Below are positions 1 to 6,822 of a DNA stretch of 9,803 bases, in pieces. The DNA is from DASVDK01 sp036381125 [NCBI: Thermodesulfobacteriota bacterium] (GTDB lineage Bacteria; DASVDK01), in the NCBI GenBank assembly GCA_036381125.1, contig DASVDK010000032.1, positions 1 through 9,803 on the forward strand, given 5' to 3'. The first letter of the stretch is position 1, and every line of letters starts with the position of its first letter. The position numbers were made by a program, and so were the translations under genes. Below the pieces are notes generated by a model that saw only the letters and a program-made list of their open reading frames with translations, did not search any database and was not told where the DNA came from.

Positions 1-1072
1 GCAGCCCGTCTGGCGTGCAGGGCCTGAGTCCGACCCACGGCTCGGCCGCGAGCGGCGCGCCGGGGTCGCGCAGGTAGGTCCGGGCGGCGCGCCGGATCGC
101 GTCGACCCGGCGAGCGGAGATGGACAGGTCGATCCCGGCCAGCTCGAGCGTCCCCGCGTAGCGCAGCCGGTCGCCCATCGGCGTGACGGCGACCCTCGCC
201 TCGGCCAGCATGAGCGGTCTCGACGGCCCGCCCGGCGGCATGGGGCCGGTGAGGCTGTACCCCTTGGCCGCCTCCACCGGGACGCGCACGCCGAGGTCGC
301 GCTCGAAGGCGGGCGCCCAGGCTCCGGTCGCCACGACGGCGGCGTCGCACGGCACGTCCCCCTCGGCGGTGCGGACGGCGGTCACGCGGCGCCCGTTGCG
401 GCGCAGCCCGATCGCCGCGACGCCGGTCCGGACCCGGACGCCGTGCGACCCGGCGGCGAGCCGGGCGAGGCCGGTCACGAAGCGATCGGGGACGATCTGC
501 GCGTCGGCGGCCACGTGGAGGCTTCCCGCGACGCCCGGCGCGAGCGCCGGCTCGAACGCCATCGTCTCCTCCGCCCCGAGCACGCGCGCCTCGATGCCGG
601 CCTCGCCGAGCCGGGCCGCCTCGCGCCTCCCCTCCTCGAGGCCGCTCGCCGTCCGGTAGACCTCGAGGATCCCCCGCTCCTCGAACCCGAAGTCGAGCCC
701 GGGGGTCAGGGCGAGCTCCCGGTAGAGGTCGAGGCTCGCCACGTGGAGCGCCTTGAGGATCGGCGCGGCGCGCCGCACGTGCGCCTCGGTGCACGACGCC
801 GCGAAGGCGAGGAGCCACCGCGCGAGCGCAAGGCTCGCCCTCGGCCGCACGTAGAAGGGGCTCTCCGGGTCGAGCATCCACCTGAGCCCCCGCGAGAGCG
901 CGCCGGGAGCGGCGAGCGGCACGCTGTGGCTCGGCACCAGGAGCCCGGCGTTGCCCGCGGAGGCGCCCGACGCGACTTCCGCCCGCTCGAGGAGCGTGAC
1001 CGGCAGACCTCGCTTCGCGAGATAGTAGGCCGATGCCACGCCGACGACCCCGCCGCCGACCACCACGACCAT
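1..1072 (-). CDS. DadA-like FAD-dependent amino-acid oxidoreductase (DAO family), C-terminus outside window
   Basis: This is the N-terminal part of a flavoprotein that probably oxidises a D-amino acid, N-alkyl glycine or imino acid. DadA-type enzymes pass electrons to the respiratory chain, whereas oxidase-type members use oxygen. The 357 residues present begin with a Rossmann dinucleotide-binding fold: a G-x-G-x-x-G motif at residues 6-11 (GGGVVG) and an acidic residue, E29, at the end of the second strand. The segment GASAGNAG follows, as in DadA. The DAO core motif ATGAWAP is at 248-254. GLRPCTPDG, at 348-356, matches the late DadA segment, so roughly 55-70 C-terminal residues are probably missing. 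The ATG at 1072-1070 is preceded by GGAGG (1078-1082 on the complement) with 5-nt spacing, which supports this start. It is transcribed divergently from the arginine deiminase-like operon with only 67 bp between starts, suggesting shared control. Family assignment is strong; the substrate is unknown. Confidence 0.9.
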   Translation of the reverse strand, partial: MVVVVGGGVVGVASAYYLAKRGLPVTLLERAEVASGASAGNAGLLVPSHSVPLAAPGALSRGLRWMLDPESPFYVRPRASLALARWLLAFAASCTEAHVRRAAPILKALHVASLDLYRELALTPGLDFGFEERGILEVYRTASGLEEGRREAARLGEAGIEARVLGAEETMAFEPALAPGVAGSLHVAADAQIVPDRFVTGLARLAAGSHGVRVRTGVAAIGLRRNGRRVTAVRTAEGDVPCDAAVVATGAWAPAFERDLGVRVPVEAAKGYSLTGPMPPGGPSRPLMLAEARVAVTPMGDRLRYAGTLELAGIDLSISARRVDAIRRAARTYLRDPGAPLAAEPWVGLRPCTPDGL

Positions 1073-1105
1073 GGTTCCCTCCCCTGCGGACGCGCGCGAC
1101 CCTTG

Positions 1106-1119
1106 CTTGACCCGTCAAG
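1106..1119. promoter_or_regulatory. Perfect inverted repeat CTTGAC-cc-GTCAAG, candidate operator
   Basis: The sequence is CTTGACCCGTCAAG: two perfectly complementary 6-bp arms around a 2-bp centre. It lies in the middle of the divergent intergenic region and overlaps the possible -35 elements of both directions. Short dyads of this size and position are typical operators for dimeric HTH repressors. No regulator of that kind other than the distal ArsR-type gene is encoded in the window, so the cognate factor is unknown. A chance 6/6 dyad in 67 bp is unlikely (rough estimate 1-2%) but not excluded. Confidence 0.45.
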
Positions 1120-1126
1120 GATGTTC

Positions 1127-1132
1127 TATTCT
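1127..1132 (+). promoter_or_regulatory. Candidate -10 element (TATTCT) for a leaderless transcript
   Basis: TATTCT ends 7 nt before the ATG at 1140, so a normal transcription start would fall at or next to the start codon itself. This agrees with the absence of any purine-rich Shine-Dalgarno site upstream of that ATG. Possible -35 hexamers are TTGCTT at 1103-1108 (18-bp spacer) or TTGACC at 1107-1112 (only a 14-bp spacer). This AT-rich patch stands out in otherwise GC-rich DNA. The promoter is a prediction from pattern only. Confidence 0.4.
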
Positions 1133-1139
1133 GCCCGAC

Positions 1140-2159
1140 ATGGGACTCAAGGACACGCCGCAGTACTACCACGAAGTTCTGAAACGCATTCCCCCTCGCG
1201 CCGTGCCGGCCTTCGAGGAGCCGGAGATGCAGGAGCGGGTCTGGGGCCGCCGCTGGGGCGTCTACGACGACGTCGGGCCGCTCAAGGTCTGCGCCGTGCA
1301 CCGGCCGGGCGACGAGATCCGGGTCATGACGCAGGACAAGTACGACCCGACGATCGAGGCCCTGATCGACGACGACGCGCAGTGGTATTTCCGATCCGAC
1401 CGCGCGCCCGACCTCGAGAAGATGCAGGCCGAGCACGACCAGATGACCCGCGTGCTGCGCGAGGAGGGGGTCGAGGTCGTCGAGATCGGCGGGTCGCCGA
1501 CCGACCCGAAGGCGATGTACACGCGGGACAACGCCGTGGCGGTCCAGGGCGGCGCCATCATCGGCCGCATGGGGCCGGTCGGCCGCGACTTCGGCTGCGG
1601 GCGGCGCGGCGAGGAGGCCTACGCGGCGCGCGCGATCGCCGCGCTCGGCATGCCGATCCTCCGCACCATCCACGGCACCGGGCTCTTCGAGGGCGGCAGC
1701 TTCTGCTTCCTCGACGAGCGCAACGCCGCCATCGGCCTCTCGTTCCGCCAGAACGAGGAGGCGGCCCGCCAGATCGAGGAGGTGCTGGCGGTGCAGGGGG
1801 TGAAGCTCCACCGGGTGCCGCTCACCGGCCACAGCCTCCACATCGACAGCTCCATCGTCATGGTGGCCAGGGACCTCGCCCTCGTGAACGTGTCGCGGCT
1901 CCCCTACTGGTTCCTCGACACGTTGAAGGACCTCAAGATCCACACGGTGGAGGCCCACTGGGCCGACAACCCGCGCGTCGTCAACTGCCTCGCCGTGCGT
2001 CCGGGGCGCGTACTGCTCGCCATGAACAACGGCGACGCGACCGCCGAACGGCTCGTCAAGCACGGCGTCCAGGTGATCCCCATCGACTACGCCGAATGTC
2101 AGATGAACGGCGGCGGGATCCATTGCTCCACGCTGCCGCTCCTGCGCGAACGCGCCTGA
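1140..2159 (+). CDS. Arginine deiminase/amidinotransferase-superfamily hydrolase (ADI- or DDAH-like)
   Basis: This 339-residue protein belongs to the guanidino-group modifying superfamily (arginine deiminase, dimethylarginine dimethylaminohydrolase, amidinotransferase). These enzymes attack a guanidinium carbon through a covalent Cys intermediate. The full catalytic set is visible: D130 in TRDNA, E184 in FEGGSF, H234 and D236 in SLHIDSS, and the nucleophile C329 in NGGGIHCSTLP, 11 residues from the end. The N-terminal VHRPGDE and the central EHD...GVEVVEI segments also resemble arginine deiminases. It is not clearly agmatine deiminase, and the exact substrate (arginine, methylarginine or another guanidino compound) cannot be read from sequence. 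I start at ATG 1140 because MGLKDTPQYY begins the conserved-looking region. An in-frame ATG at 1071 would add 23 residues of unconvincing sequence and overlap the divergent gene's start codon. No Shine-Dalgarno site precedes 1140. It is the first gene of the operon; the binding-protein gene follows after 17 bp. Confidence 0.88.
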   Translation: MGLKDTPQYYHEVLKRIPPRAVPAFEEPEMQERVWGRRWGVYDDVGPLKVCAVHRPGDEIRVMTQDKYDPTIEALIDDDAQWYFRSDRAPDLEKMQAEHDQMTRVLREEGVEVVEIGGSPTDPKAMYTRDNAVAVQGGAIIGRMGPVGRDFGCGRRGEEAYAARAIAALGMPILRTIHGTGLFEGGSFCFLDERNAAIGLSFRQNEEAARQIEEVLAVQGVKLHRVPLTGHSLHIDSSIVMVARDLALVNVSRLPYWFLDTLKDLKIHTVEAHWADNPRVVNCLAVRPGRVLLAMNNGDATAERLVKHGVQVIPIDYAECQMNGGGIHCSTLPLLRERA

Positions 2160-2176
2160 ACCCGGGAGGAAGGACC

Positions 2177-3754
2177 ATGCTGTCTCGCGTCGCGACGTTC
2201 ACCGCCGCGCTGCTGCTGGCCGTCGCCAGCGCGTCCCACGCGGCCACGCCGCCCGACACGCTCGTCATCGGGTACAACCGGGCGACCAACAACCTGCTGC
2301 CCGGCCAGAACCCGGGGCTGCCCAACATCTGGGCCAACATGCTGATCTACGACTGCCTCGTCATCCACGACGGGCAGGGCAAGATCCACCCGGGTCTCGC
2401 GGAGCGGTGGGAGCTGGCGAAGGACGGCGTCACCTGGACCTTCCACCTCCGCAAGGACGTGACCTTCCACTCGGGGCGCAAGTTCACGGCGAAGGACGTG
2501 AAGGCCCACTTCGACATGTGGAAGACGCTCCCCACGGGGAGCAAGATCGCGGCGCTCGACCGGACGGAGATCGTCGACGACTACACGGTCCGCTTCGTCC
2601 TCAAGTACCCCACGCTCGTCTTCCTGAACATGATCAGCCAGACGGAGTGGTCGTACTGCGGCATCCCCGACTCCGAGCAGGTGGCCAGGTACGGCAAGGA
2701 CTACGGCGTGGTGCCGGAGTCGGTCTCCGGGACCGGCCCGTTCAAGCTCGTCCGGTGGATCCGCGAGGACCGGATGGAGTTCGAGCGCAACCCGGCCTAC
2801 ACGTGGGGCCCGGCGTTCTACAAGAACCGCGGGCCGGCCCACATCGAGAAGATCGTGATCCGCTCGATCGCCGACGCGGCCGCGCGCACGGCCGCGCTCG
2901 AGCGGGGCGAGATCGACATGGACATCAGCCTCTCGGAGTTCGACGCCAAGCGGCTGTCGGCCATGAAGGGGCTCTCGGTCATCGTCAAGCCGAAGAACAC
3001 GACCCACAACCTCGGCTTCAACCACGACAAGCCGCTCTGGAAGGACGTGCGCGTCCGCCAGGCCCTGATGTACGCCATCGACCAGAAGCCGATCGTCGAG
3101 GCGGTCTTCGCGGGCTACGCCGAGCCGGCCGTCGGGCTCTTCTCGCCGTCGGTCGAGGGGGCCGCCCCCGACGCCGAGGTGCGCGCGGTCTTCCCCGGCT
3201 ACGACCCCGAGAAGGCGAAGGCGCTCCTCGACGAGGCCGGCTGGAAGCCGGGCCCCGACGGCATCCGCGTGAAGGACGGGCAGCGGCTCGCGTTCACCGT
3301 CTACCTCTACAGCGAGCCGCAGGCGAACACGCTCACCGTGATCCAGGAGCAGTGGCGCGCGATCGGCGCCGAGGCGACGATCCGGCAGATGGAGTACGCC
3401 GCCTGGATCGACGCGACGAAGAAGGGCGAGCACGACATCCGCTACGTCGACGGCACGCACAGCACGGCCGACATCGCCTACTGGTACACCTGCGCGGCCC
3501 GCCCGCACCCGAACAACATCTTCTGGTGCGACCCGACGACGGAGAAGCTCTACGAGATCACGCAGAAGACCACCGACCCGGCCGCGCGGGTCAAGGCCTT
3601 CCAGGACCTCGAACTCGACCTCATCAAGCGAGCGGTCCTGATCCCGATGCCCCACACCGCCTGGGTCGTGGGCGTCTGGGACAGCGTGAAGGACCTCGAG
3701 CTGCACCCGATCCACGGGTACTACAAGCTCCTGGACGCGAGGAAGGTGCGCTGA
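2177..3754 (+). CDS. ABC importer substrate-binding protein, family 5 (peptide/nickel/opine type)
   Basis: A 525-residue periplasmic binding protein of the SBP_bac_5 (DppA/OppA) family, the usual length for that family. It should capture the substrate and deliver it to the two permeases encoded next. Residues 1-23 form a Sec signal peptide: R4, a hydrophobic stretch at 5-19, and an SHA-A cleavage site near 22/23. There is no lipobox Cys, so it is predicted soluble and periplasmic. Family hallmarks are PGLAERWE-x-KDGVTWTFHLRKDV around 73-95 followed by FHSGRKFTAKDVKAHFD, then SGTGPFKLVRW and DVRVRQALMYAIDQ. The C-terminal part contains RPHPNNIFWCDP, where the family usually has a PNN motif. 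Cysteines at 60, 161, 439 and 451 could form disulfides in the periplasm. The start ATG has a strong purine-rich site (AGGAAGG, 2167-2173). Its last codon and stop overlap the start of the DppB-type gene. The ligand is unknown; peptides, opines and other cationic small molecules are all handled by this family. Confidence 0.93.
   Translation: MLSRVATFTAALLLAVASASHAATPPDTLVIGYNRATNNLLPGQNPGLPNIWANMLIYDCLVIHDGQGKIHPGLAERWELAKDGVTWTFHLRKDVTFHSGRKFTAKDVKAHFDMWKTLPTGSKIAALDRTEIVDDYTVRFVLKYPTLVFLNMISQTEWSYCGIPDSEQVARYGKDYGVVPESVSGTGPFKLVRWIREDRMEFERNPAYTWGPAFYKNRGPAHIEKIVIRSIADAAARTAALERGEIDMDISLSEFDAKRLSAMKGLSVIVKPKNTTHNLGFNHDKPLWKDVRVRQALMYAIDQKPIVEAVFAGYAEPAVGLFSPSVEGAAPDAEVRAVFPGYDPEKAKALLDEAGWKPGPDGIRVKDGQRLAFTVYLYSEPQANTLTVIQEQWRAIGAEATIRQMEYAAWIDATKKGEHDIRYVDGTHSTADIAYWYTCAARPHPNNIFWCDPTTEKLYEITQKTTDPAARVKAFQDLELDLIKRAVLIPMPHTAWVVGVWDSVKDLELHPIHGYYKLLDARKVR
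3740..3746 (+). promoter_or_regulatory. Ribosome binding site supporting a CTG start for the DppB-type permease
   Basis: AGGAAGG lies inside the end of the binding-protein gene, with its AGGA core ending 7 nt before CTG 3751. No ATG, GTG or TTG occurs in the permease frame at a position that would give a normal N-terminus. The site therefore favours CTG 3751 as the true initiation codon. Confidence 0.5.
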
Positions 3755-4695
3755 TCCCGTACGTCCTGCGGCGGCTCGCCGCCGCGTGCCTCATCCTGGT
3801 CGGGGTCTCCCTGCTGGTGTTCGTCGCCGTGCGGCTCATCCCGGGAGACCCCGCCGCCGTCCTGGCCGGCGCCGACACCACATCCGAGCAGATCGAGCAG
3901 ATCCGGCGGGATCTGGGCCTCGACCGGCCGATCTGGGTCCAGTACGCCAGGTACGTGCGCCGGGCGCTCGAGGGCGACCTCGGGCGGTCGATCCACAGCC
4001 GGCAGCCGGTCGCCGAGGAGATCCTCGGCCGCTTTCCGGCCACGCTCGAGCTGACCCTGGCGAGCCTCGTCATCGCGTCGATCGTCGGCATCGGCGTCGG
4101 GGTGCTCTCCGCCGTGCGCCAGTACAGCCTCCTCGACCACGTCACGATGGTCGGCGCGCTCGCCGGCATCTCGATGCCGGTCTTCCTGATCGGCATCCTC
4201 CTGGTCTGGTTCTTCTCGCTCTACCTGGGCTGGCTGCCGACCGGCGGGCGGCCCGAGTGCTGGGCCTGCGCCGATCGCGTGATCCACCTGATCCTCCCCA
4301 CCCTGACGCTGGCCGGGATCTCGGTCGGCATGATCGCGCGCCTCACGCGCGCCACCATGCTCGAGGTCATCCGCGAGGACTTCAACCGGACCGCCCGCGC
4401 GAAGGGGCTCGGCGAGTGGTCGGTGATCTGGCGGCACGCCCTCCGCAACGCGCTCATCCCGGTCGTGACCTTCCTCGGGCTCCAGTTCGGCGTCCTCCTC
4501 GGCGGCGCCGTGGTGACCGAGACGATCTTCTCCTGGCCCGGGATGGGCCGGCTCGTCGTCGACGCGATCGGCTCGCGCGACTACCCGGTCATCCAGGGGA
4601 CGGTCCTCTTCATGGCGGTCCTGTTCGTCCTCATCAACCTCGCCGTCGACCTCCTCTACGGGGTCCTCGACCCCCGCGTCAGGGCCGCCCGATGA
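3751..4695 (+). CDS. DppB-type ABC transporter permease, apparent CTG start
   Basis: An inner-membrane permease of the peptide/nickel/opine importer class (BPD_transp_1, DppB/GsiC type), 314 residues, normal for the family. It begins IPYVLRRL followed by the first membrane helix (about residues 9-28) and the family-typical RLIPGDP. The large periplasmic segment holds DLGLDRPIWVQY and GDLGRSI, and several more helices follow. The EAA loop that contacts the ATPase is at about 211-239 (FNRTARAKGLGEWSVIWRHA and on to LIPVV). The first residue falls on CTG 3751, which overlaps the binding-protein stop as CTGA. The next usable codon, GTG 3817, would remove most of the first helix. Initiation at CTG is therefore inferred, supported by the AGGAAGG site just upstream; an assembly error is the alternative. 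An unusual C170-x-x-C173 lies in a predicted periplasmic loop. The stop overlaps the next gene's ATG (ATGA). Confidence 0.9.
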   Translation: MIPYVLRRLAAACLILVGVSLLVFVAVRLIPGDPAAVLAGADTTSEQIEQIRRDLGLDRPIWVQYARYVRRALEGDLGRSIHSRQPVAEEILGRFPATLELTLASLVIASIVGIGVGVLSAVRQYSLLDHVTMVGALAGISMPVFLIGILLVWFFSLYLGWLPTGGRPECWACADRVIHLILPTLTLAGISVGMIARLTRATMLEVIREDFNRTARAKGLGEWSVIWRHALRNALIPVVTFLGLQFGVLLGGAVVTETIFSWPGMGRLVVDAIGSRDYPVIQGTVLFMAVLFVLINLAVDLLYGVLDPRVRAAR

Positions 4696-5531
4696 GCCCC
4701 GCCCTGCGCCGATTCGGCCGCCACCGCCTCGCCGTCGTGGGCCTCGTCTGCCTCGTGCTCGTCGTGGCCGCATCGGCGGCGGCGCCGCTCCTCACCCGCT
4801 ACACGCCGACGCAGCAGTCCTTCACCCGGCGCCTGCAGGGCCCGTCCGCCGAGCACGTCCTCGGGACCGATCAGTTCGGCCGCGACATCTACACGCGCGT
4901 CCTCTACGGCGGTCGGCTCTCGGTCCTCTTCGGCGTGGCGGCGGTCGCCATCGGGCTCGCCGCCGGCGGCAGCCTGGGCCTCGCGGCCGGATACTTCCCG
5001 CGGGTGGACGGGCCGGCCATGCGGGCGATGGACGTCCTGCTGTCGTTCCCGGCCGTGCTGCTGGCGATCATCGTCGTGGCGATCCTCGGGCCGGGCCTCG
5101 GCACGGTCATGCTCGCGGTCGGCGTCCGGCAGATCCCCGCGTACGCCCGCATGGTCCGGGGCGCGGTCCTCGTCGTGAAGGCGCTCCCCTATGCCGAGGC
5201 CGCGGTCGCCCTCGGCTCGACCCACTGGCGGACGATCCGCTCGACCATCGTCCCGAACTGCGTCGCGCCGGTCCTGGTCTTCTCGACGCTGCAGGTCGCC
5301 AACGCGATCCTGCTCGCATCCATCCTCTCCTTCCTCGGCCTCGGGGTGCAGCCGCCCGCGGCCGAGTGGGGGATCATGGTGAACCAGGGCCGCGCCTTCC
5401 TGCGCGACGCCCCGCACGTCGCCATCGTGCCCGGCCTCGCGATCTTCCTCGTCGTCATGAGCTTCAACATGATCGGCGACGGGCTGCGCGACAGCCTCGA
5501 CGTGCGGCTCAGGGACGGGAGCCACTCGTGA
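4692..5531 (+). CDS. DppC-type ABC transporter permease
   Basis: The second membrane subunit of the same importer, 279 residues, pairing with the DppB-type protein to form the translocation channel. The N-terminal helix spans about residues 12-34. The DppC hallmark HVLGTDQFGRD follows at 55-65 and then YTRVLYGGRLSVLFG. The EAA loop is at about 167-194 (YAEAAVALGSTHWRTIRSTI onward), the coupling helix for an ATP-binding subunit. The C-terminus contains the expected SFLGLGVQPPAAEWG and a final helix ending in GDGLRDSLDVRLR. Start ATG 4692 overlaps the previous stop as ATGA, with AGGG at 4681-4684 as a weak ribosome site; tight coupling should give equal amounts of the two permeases. The usual DppD/DppF ATPase genes do not follow; instead the next gene is an M20 hydrolase. 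Confidence 0.95.
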   Translation: MSPALRRFGRHRLAVVGLVCLVLVVAASAAAPLLTRYTPTQQSFTRRLQGPSAEHVLGTDQFGRDIYTRVLYGGRLSVLFGVAAVAIGLAAGGSLGLAAGYFPRVDGPAMRAMDVLLSFPAVLLAIIVVAILGPGLGTVMLAVGVRQIPAYARMVRGAVLVVKALPYAEAAVALGSTHWRTIRSTIVPNCVAPVLVFSTLQVANAILLASILSFLGLGVQPPAAEWGIMVNQGRAFLRDAPHVAIVPGLAIFLVVMSFNMIGDGLRDSLDVRLRDGSHS

Positions 5532-6811
5532 AGCGACGCATCGTGGAAGAGGTGGACCGGCGGCGGGACGAGTTCGTCGCGCTCCTGTCCCGAGTGGTCC
5601 AGTTCGACACCGACAACCCGCCGTCGGACACGCGAGCGCTCGCCGCCTTCATGGCGGACTGGCTCGGGGCGCGCGGCATCGCCGCCGAGGTGATCATGCC
5701 GTACGAGCCCTACGCGAACGTCGTCGCGGCGCTCGGGCCGGTGGGCGCGACGCCCCACCTCACGCTGAACGGACACCTCGACCAGTTCCCGGCCGACGAC
5801 CCGGCCCTCTGGCGCGACGGTCCATACTCCGGGGTCGTCCGCGACGGCAGGGTCTACGGCCGCGGCGTCTCCGACATGAAGGGCGGCACCACCGCCTCGC
5901 TCGTCGCCTTCGCGCTCGTGAAGGAGCTGGAGATCCCGCTGAGGGGCCGCCTGAGCTTCACCGGCGTCTCCGACGAGGAGACCGGCGGCGAGTACGGCAC
6001 GCGCTGGATCCTCGCACACCACAAGGAGTACGTCGGCCAGGCGTGCCTCAACGGCGAGCCCTACGCGCCCGACGTGGTCGGCATCGGCGAGCGCGGCACG
6101 TACCGGGTCATCCTCCGCACCGAGGGCGAGCCGATGCACGGCTCCCTCTCGTCGGGCGACAACTGCATCATGCGGATGGCCGAGGCCCTCCTCGCCCTTC
6201 GCCCGCTCGTCCGGGAGGAGTCCGACGTCCCGCGGGAGCTCGAGGCGATCGTCGAGCGGCAGAAGTCCTACACGCGCAGCCCCCAGGACGCCGGCAAGGG
6301 GTACCTCCTCGACCACCCCTCCTACAACGTCGGCGTCATCCGCGGCGGCACGAAGCTGAACGTCGTGCCCCGCGTCTGCGAGGCGGAGGTCGACATCCGG
6401 CTGCCGGTCGGGTTCACCGTCGCCCGCATGGACACCCTGGTCAGGCGGCTCCTGCGCGAGGCCGGCCGGTCGGACGTCACCGTGACGCCGGCGCGCGAGA
6501 CGACCGGCCGCGCGCCGGGTCGCCCCTCCGCGGAGCGCACCGGGGAGCCGACCTGGACGAGCCCCGACGAGCGGCTCGTCCGGATCGTCAGGGCCAACGC
6601 CGCGGCGCTGATCGGCAAGGAGCCGCTCTACTACCTCGGCCTCGGCGCCACCGACGGGCGGCTCTTCCGCGCCCACGGGGTGCCGACCGTCATCTACGGG
6701 CCCCGCCCCTTCAACATGGGCGGCATCGACGAGCACATCGCCGTCGACGACTTCCTCACCGTCATCAAGGTTCACGCCCTGACCATCGTGGACTACCTCG
6801 GACTCGCGTAA
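5528..6811 (+). CDS. M20 family metallohydrolase (ArgE/DapE/carboxypeptidase G2-like), canonical active site
   Basis: A 427-residue cytoplasmic di-zinc amidase of the M20 family, whose members cleave N-acyl or peptide bonds of amino acid derivatives (N-acetylornithine, succinyl-diaminopimelate, folate-type glutamates). All expected positions are present: H83 and D85 in LNGHLDQ, bridging D116 in SDMKGG, catalytic E150 and zinc ligand E151 in DEETGG, E177 in NGEPY, and H403 in DEHI. The lid domain supplies H204 (EPMHGS). The segment TKLNVVPRVCEAEVDIR is the usual M20 dimerisation-domain strand. Start GTG 5528 overlaps the DppC-type stop as GTGA and has GGGAG at 5517-5521 with 6-nt spacing. Its place directly behind the importer suggests that it acts on the imported compound. 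Which acyl or peptide bond it cleaves cannot be told. Confidence 0.92.
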   Translation: MKRRIVEEVDRRRDEFVALLSRVVQFDTDNPPSDTRALAAFMADWLGARGIAAEVIMPYEPYANVVAALGPVGATPHLTLNGHLDQFPADDPALWRDGPYSGVVRDGRVYGRGVSDMKGGTTASLVAFALVKELEIPLRGRLSFTGVSDEETGGEYGTRWILAHHKEYVGQACLNGEPYAPDVVGIGERGTYRVILRTEGEPMHGSLSSGDNCIMRMAEALLALRPLVREESDVPRELEAIVERQKSYTRSPQDAGKGYLLDHPSYNVGVIRGGTKLNVVPRVCEAEVDIRLPVGFTVARMDTLVRRLLREAGRSDVTVTPARETTGRAPGRPSAERTGEPTWTSPDERLVRIVRANAAALIGKEPLYYLGLGATDGRLFRAHGVPTVIYGPRPFNMGGIDEHIAVDDFLTVIKVHALTIVDYLGLA

Positions 6812-6822
6812 CGGAGACCCTC

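Larger units (their letters stand above)
1073..1139. promoter_or_regulatory. Divergent intergenic control region between the DadA-like gene and the catabolic operon
   Basis: These 67 bp separate the starts of two divergent genes and must hold at least part of both promoters. The minus-strand gene has a good Shine-Dalgarno site here (GGAGG, complement of 1078-1082). The plus-strand gene has none. An inverted repeat (1106-1119) and a -10-like hexamer (1127-1132) are listed separately. TTGAC is read on both strands within the inverted repeat, so either half could act as a -35 element. No convincing -10 hexamer is seen for the minus-strand gene; TAGAAC (complement of 1125-1130) is a weak candidate. 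Confidence 0.6.

Noticed and set aside
183-659. Plus-strand open frame of 158 codons
   Set aside because: It lies wholly opposite the DadA-like coding region, is rich in Ala/Arg/Ser/Pro, and has no recognisable domain.
1071-1139. Alternative ATG at 1071 for the ADI-like protein
   Set aside because: It would overlap the divergent gene's start codon, add 23 residues without family resemblance, and absorb the putative promoter and dyad.
443-2176. Upstream extension of the binding-protein reading frame, open from 443
   Set aside because: Its translation is Arg/Gly/Pro-rich noise antisense to the DadA-like gene and out of frame with the ADI-like gene. The signal peptide and ribosome site place the real start at 2177.
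2099-3715. Minus-strand open frame of 538 codons opposite the binding-protein gene
   Set aside because: Long antisense frames are expected at this GC content. It is Arg/Val/Asp-rich, lacks motifs, and covers a clearly real gene.
2407-3750. Upstream extension of the DppB-type reading frame
   Set aside because: It overlaps the well-supported binding-protein gene in another frame and shows only Arg/Gly/Pro-rich composition; homology begins at 3751.
5189-6775. Minus-strand open frame of 528 codons opposite the first M20 gene, and similar frames at 6793-8163 and 7898-9037
   Set aside because: Same GC-driven antisense pattern, with no domains, no ribosome sites and full overlap with confident genes.
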